Source of the DNA: Clostridia bacterium
GTDB lineage: Bacteria > Bacillota > Clostridia > Christensenellales > Borkfalkiaceae
Assembly (NCBI GenBank): GCA_017508485.1
Contig: JAFVYV010000005.1
Span: forward strand, 1-64,000
DNA length: 64,000 bases
Direction of reading: 5' to 3'
Positions 63,703 to 64,000 of the stretch are shown piece after piece (position 1 is the first letter of the stretch; each line of letters opens with the position of its first letter). The notes beneath the pieces were generated by a model that did no database searches, was not told the origin of the DNA, and saw nothing but the letters and a program-made list of their open reading frames with translations. Position numbers and translations under genes: made by a program.

Positions 63703-64000
63703 ATGGCAAAGGCAAAAACCAATGAAATGCCACATACATTAGAGGCAGAACAAGCATTATTAGGTTGTCTATTAATAGATAACGACATACAGTTAGACCT
63801 TTTAAGCAAATTAACGACTGATGATTTTTACGTAGAATCACACAAATATATTTTAGAAGGTATGAAGGAAATTAACAGACAACACAAGTCTGTTGACCTA
63901 GTTACCTTAGTAGACCAACTAGAAAAAACGGCACAACTATCAACAATCGGTGGTATCAGTTATCTAACCGACTTAACGGAAATTATGCCGTCAACTGCAA
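63703..64000 (+). CDS. dnaB: Replicative DNA helicase DnaB, 5' part
   Basis: The first 99 codons of the replicative helicase; the gene runs off the right edge. HTLEAEQALLGCLLIDND (about 8-25) and SYLTDLTEIMPST (near 86-98) are the N-terminal primase-contacting domain. A DnaD-type loader candidate is encoded 5 kb upstream on the other strand. Confidence 0.93.
   Translation, partial: MAKAKTNEMPHTLEAEQALLGCLLIDNDIQLDLLSKLTTDDFYVESHKYILEGMKEINRQHKSVDLVTLVDQLEKTAQLSTIGGISYLTDLTEIMPSTA

Noticed and set aside
1..64000. CRISPR arrays, tRNA or rRNA genes, transposases, phage genes
   Set aside because: Intergenic spaces were read and are short (the largest is about 300 bases); none shows repeat arrays, cloverleaf sequences or mobile-element proteins.

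Overview
This is an AT-rich chromosomal window (roughly one third G+C by eye) from a low-GC Gram-positive bacterium, most likely an uncultured Clostridia lineage. Support for that: the conserved Firmicutes block plsX-rnc-smc-ftsY-ylxM-ffh-rpsP-khpA-rimM-trmD ... rplS ... dprA-topA-trmFO-hslV-hslU; a DnaD-type replication protein; a DUF4364/TSCPD pair; DUF951; and a rubredoxin-first rubrerythrin beside a PerR-type regulator. Nearly all genes lie on the + strand, densely packed with many 1-17 nt overlaps, and the promoters are canonical sigma-A type. I see no rRNA, tRNA, CRISPR array, phage or transposase. It is mostly ordinary core genome, so the interest lies in details.

Layout. 1-142: a broken N-terminal piece of leuB running into the first full gene. 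106-7011: a cluster with a DUF624-like membrane protein, a methyltransferase, a small protein next to a CPA2 antiporter, Hsp33, and a TPR/helical-repeat pair. 7061-7229: a 40-codon gene behind a hairpin that can cover its ribosome-binding site. 7314-8447: an acetyltransferase-like gene. 8600-16177: asnS-plsX-rnc-smc-ftsY. 16196-21402: ylxM-ffh-rpsP-khpA-rimM-trmD-rbgA-rnhB-yraN (SRP, ribosome maturation, tRNA modification), then rplS with its own promoter and leader. 21974-35904: one long run, comM-dprA-topA-trmFO-hslVU-hisS-trxA-glyA-asnA-cysK-tcdA-yfcE, closed by a bidirectional terminator.

35993-46004 is a patchwork with both strands used: a membrane protein built of three repeated units, a THUMP methyltransferase, nadE, perR-rubrerythrin, a small membrane protein between a decayed and an intact copy of a gene start, an ADP-ribosylglycohydrolase, dtd and the TSCPD/DUF4364 pair. 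46004-56458: Nudix hydrolase, TypA, PutP, a Cys-rich microprotein, an ECF S-component next to coaX, hom, citrate synthase, and an acyltransferase carrying a zinc ribbon. 56513-64000: a repeat-rich DnaD protein (minus strand), a probable pseudo-hydrolase, DUF951, signal peptidase I, PepF, a YcxB-like protein and the start of dnaB.

Most notable observations: (i) NadE appears to have lost the catalytic cysteine of its glutaminase domain (Gly170), and the asparagine synthetase is also the ammonia-dependent AsnA; (ii) GATC is almost absent, with one site found by eye; (iii) two genes (37408, 42864) look leaderless; (iv) there is a decayed duplicate of the promoter and start of the ADP-ribosylglycohydrolase gene; (v) a tiny gene at 7107 has a ribosome-binding-site-covering hairpin; (vi) several proteins have unusual architecture. 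I did not find a convincing defence island or novel multi-gene system.
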